DNA of 35,488 bases. It comes from an uncultured Blautia sp. Its GTDB lineage: Bacteria > Bacillota > Clostridia > Lachnospirales > Lachnospiraceae. A model generated the notes under the pieces. That model was given only the letters and a program-made list of their open reading frames with translations. It was not told where the DNA came from and did no database searches. The stretch is taken from contig CAKROW010000024.1 in assembly GCA_934373235.1 (NCBI GenBank), positions 1 to 35,488 on the forward strand, in the 5' to 3' direction. This document shows, in pieces, positions 1 through 6,575 of this stretch. A program made the translations under genes and the position numbers. Within the stretch, counting starts at the first letter, position 1, and every line of letters begins with the position of its first letter.

Positions 1-96
1 AGAACCGTTCTTAAAAATGTAAAGAAATTTTCGAGAATCGTATGTGTTTCACTGTTTAGTTATCAAGGTTTGTTGTTCTTTTCGAACAGCTCGTTT
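1..96 (-). other. Probable rRNA operon leader, running off the left edge
   Basis: Read on the minus strand, the stretch after the 97-125 promoter contains TTGATAACTAAACAGTG (complement of 50-66). This resembles the boxA-like TTGAAAACTAAACA motif found in Firmicute rRNA leaders and 16S-23S spacers. A short GTTC/GAAC hairpin lies near 75-88. No rRNA gene is in the window, so an rRNA operon just left of position 1 is an inference from this motif and the strong promoter. Confidence 0.45.
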
Positions 97-125
97 ATTT
101 TATCTCATTCAGAACTGTTTGTCAA
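97..125 (-). promoter_or_regulatory. Strong sigma-70/sigma-A promoter for the left-edge (rRNA?) transcript
   Basis: The -35 TTGACA (complement of 120-125) and the -10 TAAAAT (complement of 97-102) are separated by exactly 17 bp. The -35 is perfect. It lies about 50 bp downstream of tRNA-Ser(GGA) and points off the left edge. Confidence 0.75.
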
Positions 126-173
126 GAACTTTTTTATGATTTTTTAAGTTTTTTCAAACTCATCAAATCAAAA

Positions 174-263
174 CGGAGAAGGAGGGATTTGAACCCTCGC
201 GCCGCTGTTAACGACCTACTCCCTTTCCAGGGGAGCCCCTTCGGCCAGCTTGGGTACTTCTCC
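174..263 (-). tRNA. tRNA-Ser (anticodon GGA)
   Basis: The minus strand folds as a class II tRNA of 90 nt. The 7-bp acceptor GGAGAAG/CTTCTCC is closed by 257-263 and 175-181, with a G discriminator at 174. The anticodon arm CTCCC-CTGGAAA-GGGAG gives anticodon GGA. There is a long variable arm, as expected for serine, and a T arm with GGTTCAAATCC. The 3' CCA is not encoded (the genomic triplet is TTT), so it must be added by CCA-adding enzyme. It reads serine UCC/UCU codons. Confidence 0.95.
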
Positions 264-326
264 AAATTGTCCTACTTACCTGTTGTTTTCGGTATTTTGT
301 TTTATTGCTGTCACACAACGAACATT

Positions 327-355
327 ATTTTAACTCATGTTCTTTGTATTGTCAA
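327..355 (-). promoter_or_regulatory. Promoter of tRNA-Ser(GGA)
   Basis: Minus strand: -35 TTGACA (complement of 350-355), 17-bp spacer, -10 TAAAAT (complement of 327-332). The predicted start is about 55 bp upstream of the tRNA 5' end. An AT-rich inverted repeat at 357-392 sits directly upstream, between the preceding tRNA and this promoter. Confidence 0.75.
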
Positions 356-401
356 GCACTTTTTTCAACTTTTTTAAAAGTTTTTTCAAGTGTCTGACTA
401 A

Positions 402-487
402 CGGAGAGAGTGGGATTCGAACCCACGCGCCCTTGCGGACAAACGGTTTTCAAGACCGCCTCGTTATGACCACTTCGATATCTCTCC
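402..487 (-). tRNA. tRNA-Ser (anticodon UGA)
   Basis: The minus strand folds as an 86-nt class II tRNA. The acceptor GGAGAGA/TCTCTCC is formed by 481-487 and 403-409, with a G discriminator at 402. The anticodon loop CTTGAAA gives anticodon UGA (decodes UCA and, by wobble, other UCN). A variable arm is followed by the T arm GGTTCGAATCC. CCA is not encoded. It belongs with tRNA-Ser(GGA) in a small serine tRNA cluster, but each gene has its own promoter. Confidence 0.95.
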
Positions 488-537
488 ATATGCTTTTTTC
501 TGCATTTATTTTGTGCTGTTTTGTCAGCGCATGTTGT

Positions 538-566
538 ATTCTATCACCATTCATCGGACATGTCAA
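538..566 (-). promoter_or_regulatory. Promoter of tRNA-Ser(UGA)
   Basis: Minus strand: -35 TTGACA (complement of 561-566), 17-bp spacer, -10 TAGAAT (complement of 538-543). It lies about 50 bp upstream of the tRNA, in the gap after ispD. Confidence 0.7.
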
Positions 567-620
567 CAACATTTTTCACTTTTTTTACATTTTTTTATCT
601 GAGCTTTAACGGCCCTGATT

Positions 621-1304
621 TCAGGCAAGAAACGCCTCTGCTATCGGCAGGTCTTCCGGCGTAGTGATCTTGATATTTTTATAAGATCCCTCTGACAGAC
701 GGATTTTCACATCACTTTCATGTTCGACTACCATTGCATCATCTGTGATCCCCTGTACATTTTTTTTACGGATGCTTCTGTAGCACTCATATACAAGCGA
801 ATATTGAAATATCTGAGGAGTCTGCACGATCCATACACTGCTTCTGTCAGGAGTATTGGATACATTTCCCTCTTTATCCGCAATCTTTACTGTGTCTTTT
901 GAGGGCATGCCCACTACTGCTGCCCCTGTTTCCCCTGCATTTTCAAGACCACGGGACAGTATTTCCCCCGTGATAAAAGGTCTGGCACCATCATGGATCA
1001 ATACATAATCTGTATCCTCACAGGCTTTAAGCCCCTCATATACAGAATCGTAGCGCTCTTTTCCACCTGGTACTATCCTGGAAACCTTTGTAAGACCGTA
1101 TTTCTCCACAATTTCCTGCCGGCAGTACTCAACGGACTCTGCCCCTGTTACCAGAATGATATCCTGGATCAGCGGACTGTCCTGAAAACAGCGCAGGGAA
1201 TAATAGAGCACAGGTTTCCCCTTAAGCTCTATGAACTGCTTCTGTATTTTGCTTTTCATTCTTTTTCCCTGACCTGCTGCCAGGACAATTGCTGTATTTT
1301 TCAT
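621..1304 (-). CDS. ispD: 2-C-methyl-D-erythritol 4-phosphate cytidylyltransferase (IspD)
   Basis: Third enzyme of the non-mevalonate isoprenoid pathway: it transfers CMP from CTP to methylerythritol 4-phosphate in the cytoplasm. The N-terminus has the family nucleotide-binding loop LAAGQGKRM followed by KQF, and further on come VLIHDGARPF and the DAMVVE region. The length, 227 residues, is usual for single-domain IspD. I place the start at ATG 1304: it comes one base after the tsaD stop and has GGAG inside the last tsaD codons. An in-frame TTG at 1319 is possible but lacks that spacing. It is the last gene of the tsaE operon, so it is probably translationally coupled to tsaD. Confidence 0.93.
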   Translation of the reverse strand: MKNTAIVLAAGQGKRMKSKIQKQFIELKGKPVLYYSLRCFQDSPLIQDIILVTGAESVEYCRQEIVEKYGLTKVSRIVPGGKERYDSVYEGLKACEDTDYVLIHDGARPFITGEILSRGLENAGETGAAVVGMPSKDTVKIADKEGNVSNTPDRSSVWIVQTPQIFQYSLVYECYRSIRKKNVQGITDDAMVVEHESDVKIRLSEGSYKNIKITTPEDLPIAEAFLA

Positions 1305-1305
1305 G

Positions 1306-2325
1306 TTATCGTTCTCCAAGCTTCAGATTAGGCACTGCATTCAGATCCCATCCGTGTCGTGTTCCCTTGATATACTCGTAATATGCAGCCACTCCGATCA
1401 TAGCGGCATTATCTGTACAGAAGATAGGTGACGGACGGTAGAATTTATATCCGTGTTCTTCACATGCTTTCTCCATGGCAGCACGAAGAGCACCATTGGA
1501 AGCCACTCCTCCTGCAATTGCCACTTTTTTCATTCCGTAATCCGTTGCCGCCTGCATTGTATGTTCCACCAGAACATCCACAACTGCTTTCTGGAAAGAA
1601 GCTGCAATATCTGCACGGTTTACTTCCTCACCTTTCATTCTGGCTCCGTTTAAATAATTCAGAACTGCAGACTTCACGCCACTGAAGCTGAAATCATACG
1701 GGCAGTCCGCCACTTTTGCACGGGGGAATTCAATAGCATCCGGATTTCCCTCTTTTGCAAGCTTGTCAATCTTCGGGCCTCCCGGATATCCCAGCCCAAT
1801 GGCACGGGCAACCTTATCAAAAGCTTCTCCTGCCGCATCATCTCTGGTACGTCCCAGTATTTCAAATTCCCCATAATCTTTCACGATCACAAGGTGGGTA
1901 TGTCCGCCGGACACGATCGCGCAGAGAAATGGCGGTTCCAGATCCGGATGTTCAATATAGTTGGCTGATACATGTCCCTCTATATGATGAACACCGATCA
2001 GCGGAAGCTTTCTGGCATAAGCGATCGCCTTGGCTTCTGCCACACCTACAAGAAGTGCGCCAACAAGCCCCGGTCCGTAGGTTACACCAATGGCATCAAT
2101 ATCCTCCATTGTCACTTTTGCATCCTCAAGTGCCTGTCGGATCACCTGATTTATTCTTTCGATATGATTTCTGGAGGCAATCTCAGGAACAACGCCTCCG
2201 TAAAGCTTATGAATCTCGATCTGTGATGAAATGACATTAGACAGCACGGTTCTTCCGTTTTTGATCACGGAAGCGGCTGTCTCATCACAGGAACTTTCAA
2301 TAGCAAGAATCAGTACATCTTTCAT
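1306..2325 (-). CDS. tsaD: tRNA N6-adenosine threonylcarbamoyltransferase (TsaD)
   Basis: The catalytic subunit that transfers the threonylcarbamoyl group to A37 of ANN-decoding tRNAs (t6A), working with TsaB and TsaE. An ASKHA ATPase fold is evident: N-terminal LAIESSCDETA, then GPGLVGALLVG, the metal-binding HHIEGH motif near residue 111, VSGGHTHLV and the C-terminal AGGVASN with DNAAM. The full length of 339 residues matches bacterial TsaD. The stop of rnz is 3 bp upstream and ispD starts immediately downstream, so it sits inside a tight operon. In this genome it is separated from tsaB and tsaE by rimI and rnz. Confidence 0.96.
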   Translation of the reverse strand: MKDVLILAIESSCDETAASVIKNGRTVLSNVISSQIEIHKLYGGVVPEIASRNHIERINQVIRQALEDAKVTMEDIDAIGVTYGPGLVGALLVGVAEAKAIAYARKLPLIGVHHIEGHVSANYIEHPDLEPPFLCAIVSGGHTHLVIVKDYGEFEILGRTRDDAAGEAFDKVARAIGLGYPGGPKIDKLAKEGNPDAIEFPRAKVADCPYDFSFSGVKSAVLNYLNGARMKGEEVNRADIAASFQKAVVDVLVEHTMQAATDYGMKKVAIAGGVASNGALRAAMEKACEEHGYKFYRPSPIFCTDNAAMIGVAAYYEYIKGTRHGWDLNAVPNLKLGER

Positions 2326-2328
2326 TTT

Positions 2329-3240
2329 TTAATCCTCTTCAAATTTAAGTTCCACACTTTTTCCGTCTTTGCCGGGCCATGAATTGTTAAATATCTCACG
2401 GACTCCATCCATATAATCATCCGGGCGGACCAGTGACGGGCTGTAATGGGTAAGCCACATCTCGCCTACTTCCGCATCCCTGGCAAGTCCTGCCGCCTCA
2501 CGGAAAGTCATATGTTTGTAGCCTTTTGCCTTGTCGATCTTGTCATCCTCCCCGTACATGCCCTCACAAATAAAAAGATCCGAATTCTTTGCATTGCGCA
2601 GAATGGATTCTGTTGGACGGGTATCTGTTGTATAAGTGAGTTTAATACCTTTGCGATCCGGTCCAAGCACCATATCCGGAGTATAGATCCTGCCTTCATC
2701 TTCTACTGTCTGTCCCTTCTGCAGAGGGTTCCAGAATTTCAGCGGAATCCCATGTTCCCTGGCACTTTCCGGTGAAAATTTCCCCTGACGGAGAATTTCC
2801 AGAGTGTAACCATAGCATATAACATTATGATTGACACGAAAAGCCGTAATCCGGTAACCATTAAGCTCCAGAACTTCCTCCGGTTTCGTGATCTCTATGA
2901 ATTTAATTTCAAAGGGAAGTTCCGGTGCGATCACCCTGAGGGCACTGACCACACGCTCAAGACCTCTCGGACCTACAAGAGTCAGCGGTTCTGTACGATC
3001 CGCATTTCCCATTGTGAGAAGAAGTCCCGGGAGTCCGCTGATATGATCCCCATGATAATGGGTAAAACAGATCACATCAATAGGTTTAAAGCTCCATCCC
3101 TTCTCCTTGATCGCCACCTGAGTTCCCTCACCGCAGTCGATCATAAGCGTACTGCCATTATAACGGGTCATAAGGGCTGTAAGCCATCTTCGTGGCAGCG
3201 GCATCATACCTCCGCAGCCAAGTAAACAAACATCTAACAT
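2329..3240 (-). CDS. rnz: Ribonuclease Z (tRNA 3' endonuclease)
   Basis: A metallo-beta-lactamase-fold endonuclease that removes 3' trailers from tRNA precursors. This fits a genome whose tRNA genes here lack an encoded CCA. The Zn-binding motif THYHGDHISG is near residue 62, an aspartate is found in TTDTRPTE, and the distal histidine in LTHYSPS. I start at ATG 3240 (303 residues), which begins with the family-typical LDVCLLGCGG and has GAGG seven bases upstream; an upstream in-frame start at 3279 would add 13 residues not typical of the family. A 66-bp gap separates it from rimI. Confidence 0.93.
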   Translation of the reverse strand: MLDVCLLGCGGMMPLPRRWLTALMTRYNGSTLMIDCGEGTQVAIKEKGWSFKPIDVICFTHYHGDHISGLPGLLLTMGNADRTEPLTLVGPRGLERVVSALRVIAPELPFEIKFIEITKPEEVLELNGYRITAFRVNHNVICYGYTLEILRQGKFSPESAREHGIPLKFWNPLQKGQTVEDEGRIYTPDMVLGPDRKGIKLTYTTDTRPTESILRNAKNSDLFICEGMYGEDDKIDKAKGYKHMTFREAAGLARDAEVGEMWLTHYSPSLVRPDDYMDGVREIFNNSWPGKDGKSVELKFEED

Positions 3241-3306
3241 ATTTTTCCTCTTTTCCTGTTCTGTGGCAAAGTTTAACACACTTAATTCCTCAAAACAAGG
3301 GAAACG

Positions 3307-3741
3307 TTACCCCTGCCTTGTCATAAGCACCGCATCCTCAAGAGGATCTGTGTAATAATTTTTACGCAGCCCGTCCCGGACAAATCCCTGTCTCTCATAA
3401 AGACGGACAGCCGTTTCATTACCGGCACGGACTTCCAGATGGATGATATTCACTCCCCGCTCTGCTGCCAGACGGATCATGCTCTCCATAAGAAAATTCC
3501 CGATTCCTTCTCTCTGTCTGTCCCTGCGCACGGCGACATTGGTCACGTCACCTTCATCAAGAACCGTGAGAAGCCCACAGTATCCAAGGATTTCTCCCTT
3601 TTCTTCCACAACCAGGAACATGGCATTATCCTTCATAAGGAAGGTAAAAAATCCCTCTTTTGTCCAGGGAACAGAAAAAAGTTCCTCCTCAATCTTCATA
3701 ACCTGGTCAAGATCATCTATCAGCATTTCCCGGAGGATCAT
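3307..3741 (-). CDS. rimI: Ribosomal protein S18-alanine N-acetyltransferase (RimI-type GNAT)
   Basis: A GNAT acetyltransferase of 144 residues. The acetyl-CoA pyrophosphate loop RRDRQREGIGNFLM (near 73-86) and the C-terminal LEVRAGNETAVRLYERQGF segment are typical of RimI, which acetylates the N-terminal alanine of ribosomal protein S18. Its ATG overlaps the tsaB stop by 4 bp, implying coupled translation. The tsaB-rimI-tsaD neighbourhood is widely conserved in Firmicutes and supports RimI over another GNAT, though the substrate cannot be read from sequence. Confidence 0.9.
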   Translation of the reverse strand: MILREMLIDDLDQVMKIEEELFSVPWTKEGFFTFLMKDNAMFLVVEEKGEILGYCGLLTVLDEGDVTNVAVRRDRQREGIGNFLMESMIRLAAERGVNIIHLEVRAGNETAVRLYERQGFVRDGLRKNYYTDPLEDAVLMTRQG

Positions 3742-4463
3742 ACTTTTGCCTCCCCGGCTTCTTTTTTCAGTTTTTCCGCACGTTCTCTCTCGGCCTGGGA
3801 TACGCGGAGGTAATCCGGTTTATGAGCGTCCGCAGTCTCTGTGCGACCCTCTTTACAGTATATGATCCCCAATGCGCCTACTGCCGCTGCACGCTGTCTG
3901 GAAAGATGTGCCGGTGCAAAAGAAAACGGAACTTTAAGAATTTCCCCGATAGTATCCTTAAATACAGGAACACCATCTCCAAGGAACGTTACTTTTTCGC
4001 CCATTTCATTCAGAAGCTCAAGAAGTTCATCAATTCCCACAGCCATCTGATTTTTCACTGTCACAAGTTTATGCTCCTCATAACGGTAAATGCCTGTATA
4101 AACCTGTTTCCTTCTTGCATCCATAACAGGGCAGATCAGCCCCTCCACATCATAAAGGTTATACGCAAGTGCCTCTACTGTAGGAACTGCTGCCAGCGGT
4201 TTGTCAAGCGCCAGGCCCAGTCCTTTGGCTGTAGCCGAACCAATACGAAGTCCGGTAAATGATCCCGGTCCCTTGGCTACCGCAATGGCATCAATGGTAT
4301 TAAGATCAAGTTCGGTCATCTTTACGATCTCGTCCAGCATGGGCAGCAATGTCTGTGAATGTGTCTTCTTATAATTTACGGTATATTCCGCGATCAGTGT
4401 GTCATCTTCAACAACAGCTACGGAAGCTACAATACCTGAGCTGTCAAGTGCCAAAATCTTCAT
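3738..4463 (-). CDS. tsaB: t6A synthesis scaffold protein TsaB
   Basis: An ASKHA-fold partner of TsaD with no catalytic site of its own, needed for t6A37 formation on tRNA. It opens with MKILALDSSG and carries GPGSFTGLRIG near 65, the family signature. The 241-residue length is normal. The ATG lies directly after the tsaE stop and the 3' end overlaps rimI by 4 bp. TsaB, TsaE and TsaD are all in this operon; the fourth enzyme, TsaC/YwlC, which makes threonylcarbamoyl-AMP, is not in the window. Confidence 0.95.
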   Translation of the reverse strand: MKILALDSSGIVASVAVVEDDTLIAEYTVNYKKTHSQTLLPMLDEIVKMTELDLNTIDAIAVAKGPGSFTGLRIGSATAKGLGLALDKPLAAVPTVEALAYNLYDVEGLICPVMDARRKQVYTGIYRYEEHKLVTVKNQMAVGIDELLELLNEMGEKVTFLGDGVPVFKDTIGEILKVPFSFAPAHLSRQRAAAVGALGIIYCKEGRTETADAHKPDYLRVSQAERERAEKLKKEAGEAKV

Positions 4464-4910
4464 TTATTTCCGCTCCTCCTCATTCTCCAGCCCTGCGATG
4501 GTGATCTTACGGTAGTCAAATCCTTTTTCCAGATCCTTCTCAATGATCACCTGGATCCTGTTCTCCGGAAGAATATCCTCAATAAGTTCTGCCCACTCAA
4601 TAAGGCAGATACCCTCTCCGAAAAAATAATCATCGTAACCGATCTCATCCATCTCATCCACTGCACCGATCCTGTATACGTCAAAGTGGTAAAAGGGCAG
4701 ACGTCCGTCCTCATATTCCTGTACAATGGTAAATGTCGGGCTATTTACCGGTTCTGTGATTCCAAGTCCTGCGGCAACACCCTGGGTAAATACGGTCTTG
4801 CCCACTCCCAGATCTCCTGTCAGCGTGTAAATCTGACCCGCTCTGGCTTTCTCTCCGATCTTTTTTCCAGCTTCATATGTTTCTTCTGGTGTATTCGTTT
4901 CTATAACCAT
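4464..4910 (-). CDS. tsaE: t6A synthesis ATPase TsaE
   Basis: A small P-loop ATPase that drives the TsaB-TsaD complex. The Walker A motif GDLGVGKT is near residue 34, SPTFTIVQEY follows, and the family aspartate occurs in FDVYRI. I choose ATG 4910 (148 residues), which has AGGTGG five bases upstream; a TTG at 4934 would add 8 residues without a better site. It is the promoter-proximal gene of the six-gene operon. Confidence 0.94.
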   Translation of the reverse strand: MVIETNTPEETYEAGKKIGEKARAGQIYTLTGDLGVGKTVFTQGVAAGLGITEPVNSPTFTIVQEYEDGRLPFYHFDVYRIGAVDEMDEIGYDDYFFGEGICLIEWAELIEDILPENRIQVIIEKDLEKGFDYRKITIAGLENEEERK

Positions 4911-4926
4911 ATTTTCCACCTTTTTC

Positions 4927-4955
4927 TTGCACAATTATTCTTTGCATATTATAAT
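4927..4955 (+). promoter_or_regulatory. Promoter of the cyclophilin gene
   Basis: -35 TTGCAC (4927-4932), 17-bp spacer, perfect -10 TATAAT (4950-4955). The predicted start is near 4962, about 42 bp before the ATG. Its -10 overlaps the -10 of the opposite-strand tsaE promoter (4948-4953). Confidence 0.75.
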
Positions 4956-4976
4956 AGAGCGAACAGTGAAATACAA
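4948..4976 (-). promoter_or_regulatory. Promoter of the tsaE-tsaB-rimI-rnz-tsaD-ispD operon
   Basis: Minus strand: -35 TTGTAT (complement of 4971-4976), 17-bp spacer, -10 TATAAT (complement of 4948-4953). The start would fall near 4941, about 30 bp upstream of tsaE. The shared core TATTATAATA is palindromic, so both strands read TATAAT. Confidence 0.7.
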
Positions 4977-5003
4977 TACTTTTTGAAAAGGAGTGCGAAA
5001 ACT

Positions 5004-5522
5004 ATGGCAAATCCAGTTGTTACCATCACCATGGACAATGGCGATGTTATGAAAGCAGAATTATATCCTGAGATTGCTCCCAATACTGTAAATAATTTTA
5101 TCAGCCTGGTAAAAAAGGGCTTCTATGACGGCCTGATCTTCCATCGCGTTATCAATGGCTTCATGATCCAGGGCGGATGCCCTGACGGAACCGGAATGGG
5201 TGGCCCTGGCTACAATATCAAAGGTGAGTTTTCCCAGAACCGTTTCCAGAACGGTCTGAAACACACACCAGGTGTTCTTTCCATGGCAAGAGCCATGCAT
5301 CCGGACTCAGCAGGAAGCCAGTTCTTCATCATGCACAAGGCTGCTCCACATCTTGACGGAAGCTATGCTGCTTTTGGTCAGATCATTGAGGGAATGGATG
5401 TTGTAAACCGCATCGCAGAGGAAGATACTGACTACAGCGACCGTCCTCTTGATGAGCAGAAGATCAAATCCATGACTGTTGATACTTTTGGTGTTGATTA
5501 TCCAGAACCGGAGAAATGCTGA
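5004..5522 (+). CDS. Cyclophilin-type peptidyl-prolyl cis-trans isomerase
   Basis: A cytoplasmic proline isomerase and folding helper of 172 residues. The cyclophilin core is clear: FHRVINGFMIQGG (active-site Arg and Phe), the GSQFFIMHKAAPHLDG segment, and AFGQIIEGMDVV. There is no signal peptide. The ATG at 5004 has AAGGAG about 9 bases upstream; the frame is open further upstream but crosses the promoter, so a longer product is unlikely. It is a single-gene transcript ending at a strong terminator and is convergent with yigZ. Names ppiA and ppiB are both used for such proteins, so I give no symbol. Confidence 0.95.
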   Translation: MANPVVTITMDNGDVMKAELYPEIAPNTVNNFISLVKKGFYDGLIFHRVINGFMIQGGCPDGTGMGGPGYNIKGEFSQNRFQNGLKHTPGVLSMARAMHPDSAGSQFFIMHKAAPHLDGSYAAFGQIIEGMDVVNRIAEEDTDYSDRPLDEQKIKSMTVDTFGVDYPEPEKC

Positions 5523-5541
5523 TAAACTGACAGATATACAT

Positions 5542-5605
5542 AATCCCCGGGAAGCTTACGGTTTCTCTTACGAGCTGCCGTTACAGATTCCCGGGGATTT
5601 TTTAT
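5542..5605 (+). terminator. Rho-independent terminator after the cyclophilin gene
   Basis: Arms AATCCCCGGGAA (5542-5553) and TTCCCGGGGATT (5588-5599) form a 12-bp stem, followed by a T run to about 5605. The hairpin lies between convergent genes and may also stop yigZ transcripts, although the minus side has no long T run. Confidence 0.8.
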
Positions 5606-5644
5606 TGTTTGCCAAAGCAACTATTCCTGAATGGACAGATCCTT

Positions 5645-6301
5645 TCAGTGATCGAAAGTCTTTACTTCTCCGTCAATCTTTGCAAAATACAATTCTCTGT
5701 CTTTCTTAAGGACTGCCCTTCCGTTGGTTCCCTCTGTGACAGCTTTTTTTACCTCCTCGATCTTCTGATCCGGCACAAGAAGCTTAAGAACAACCTTGTC
5801 CGTATATTCAGAATCCAGAATGGGAAGTTCCCGTTCTCCTGCAATATACTGGATCCTGCCGATCCCCGTATAATCAGTGGTCACTTCAAGAGAAATGCCA
5901 TGGTGCTTCTCGATCACGGTGCTTGCCGCAAGTCCGGCCTGTACAGCTCCTGAATAAGCCCGCACCAGTCCTCCTGTTCCCAGAAGTACCCCTCCGAAAT
6001 ATCTGGTAACTACAATCGCAGTGTTATAGATTCCCTCCCCAAGTACCACATCCAGCATGGGGCGTCCGGCAGTTCCCGATGGTTCTCCGTCATCACTGCA
6101 TCTGGTTGCCTCCCGGTTCATTCCAACTGAGTACACATAGCAGTTATGCCTTGCATCCCAGTATTTCTTCTTCATCTCCTCTATAAAAGCCAGAGCCTCT
6201 TCCTCTGTCTCCACAGGACGGACAGTAGCAATAAAACGGGATTTCTTTTCCACCAGTTCGCCCTCTCCGCCTTTATATACAGTTTTGTACTGTTCCAGCA
6301 T
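5645..6301 (-). CDS. yigZ: YigZ/IMPACT-family protein
   Basis: A 218-residue protein with the UPF0029 N-terminal domain: FIATVRP near residue 24, then the signature HNCYVYS, SDDGEPSGTAGRPML (near 75-89) and VVTRYFGGVLLGTGGLVRAY. The C-terminal ~75 residues correspond to the DUF1949 domain. The family is related to the eukaryotic translation regulator IMPACT; its bacterial role is not settled. The ATG at 6301 has GGAGG 8 bases upstream. It is a single gene, convergent with the cyclophilin gene and divergent from the penicillin-binding protein. Confidence 0.92.
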   Translation of the reverse strand: MLEQYKTVYKGGEGELVEKKSRFIATVRPVETEEEALAFIEEMKKKYWDARHNCYVYSVGMNREATRCSDDGEPSGTAGRPMLDVVLGEGIYNTAIVVTRYFGGVLLGTGGLVRAYSGAVQAGLAASTVIEKHHGISLEVTTDYTGIGRIQYIAGERELPILDSEYTDKVVLKLLVPDQKIEEVKKAVTEGTNGRAVLKKDRELYFAKIDGEVKTFDH

Positions 6302-6363
6302 ATCTCAAGCCTCCGAATGTTTTTTACACAAAAGTCCTGTATCCACAACTTTTTTATTTCTTT

Positions 6364-6393
6364 ATTGTATTATAATTTTCTTTTTTCTGTCAA
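6364..6393 (-). promoter_or_regulatory. Probable yigZ promoter
   Basis: Minus strand: perfect -35 TTGACA (complement of 6388-6393), 18-bp spacer, -10 TACAAT (complement of 6364-6369). A better-matching TATAAT sits 5 bp nearer but would leave only a 13-bp spacer. The start would be about 55 bp upstream of the ATG. Confidence 0.5.
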
Positions 6394-6520
6394 TGCTATC
6401 CACAGTATTTTGCCTGGTATATTCCGGGTTTTCTGTGACCTTCGCTCACAAAAACACCTCGCAGGACATTACCAGTGAACAGTAACTATCCGCAGTCAAA
6501 TGTGAAATTTTTTTTAAGGG

Positions 6521-6549
6521 TTTATTTCGCTATCTTTATTTGATATAAT
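6521..6549 (+). promoter_or_regulatory. Possible promoter of the penicillin-binding protein gene
   Basis: A perfect -10 TATAAT (6544-6549) with a weak -35 TTTATT (6521-6526) at 17 bp. The predicted start is only about 20 bp before the ATG, and the AAAGGAGG ribosome-binding site (6563-6570) lies within that leader. Confidence 0.45.
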
Positions 6550-6575
6550 AAAACGGATTATAAAGGAGGACTATC

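Noticed and set aside
357..392. AT-rich near-palindrome between the two tRNA-Ser genes as a terminator
   Set aside because: The arms are almost only A and T and no T run follows on the minus strand before the next promoter; a composition effect is more likely.
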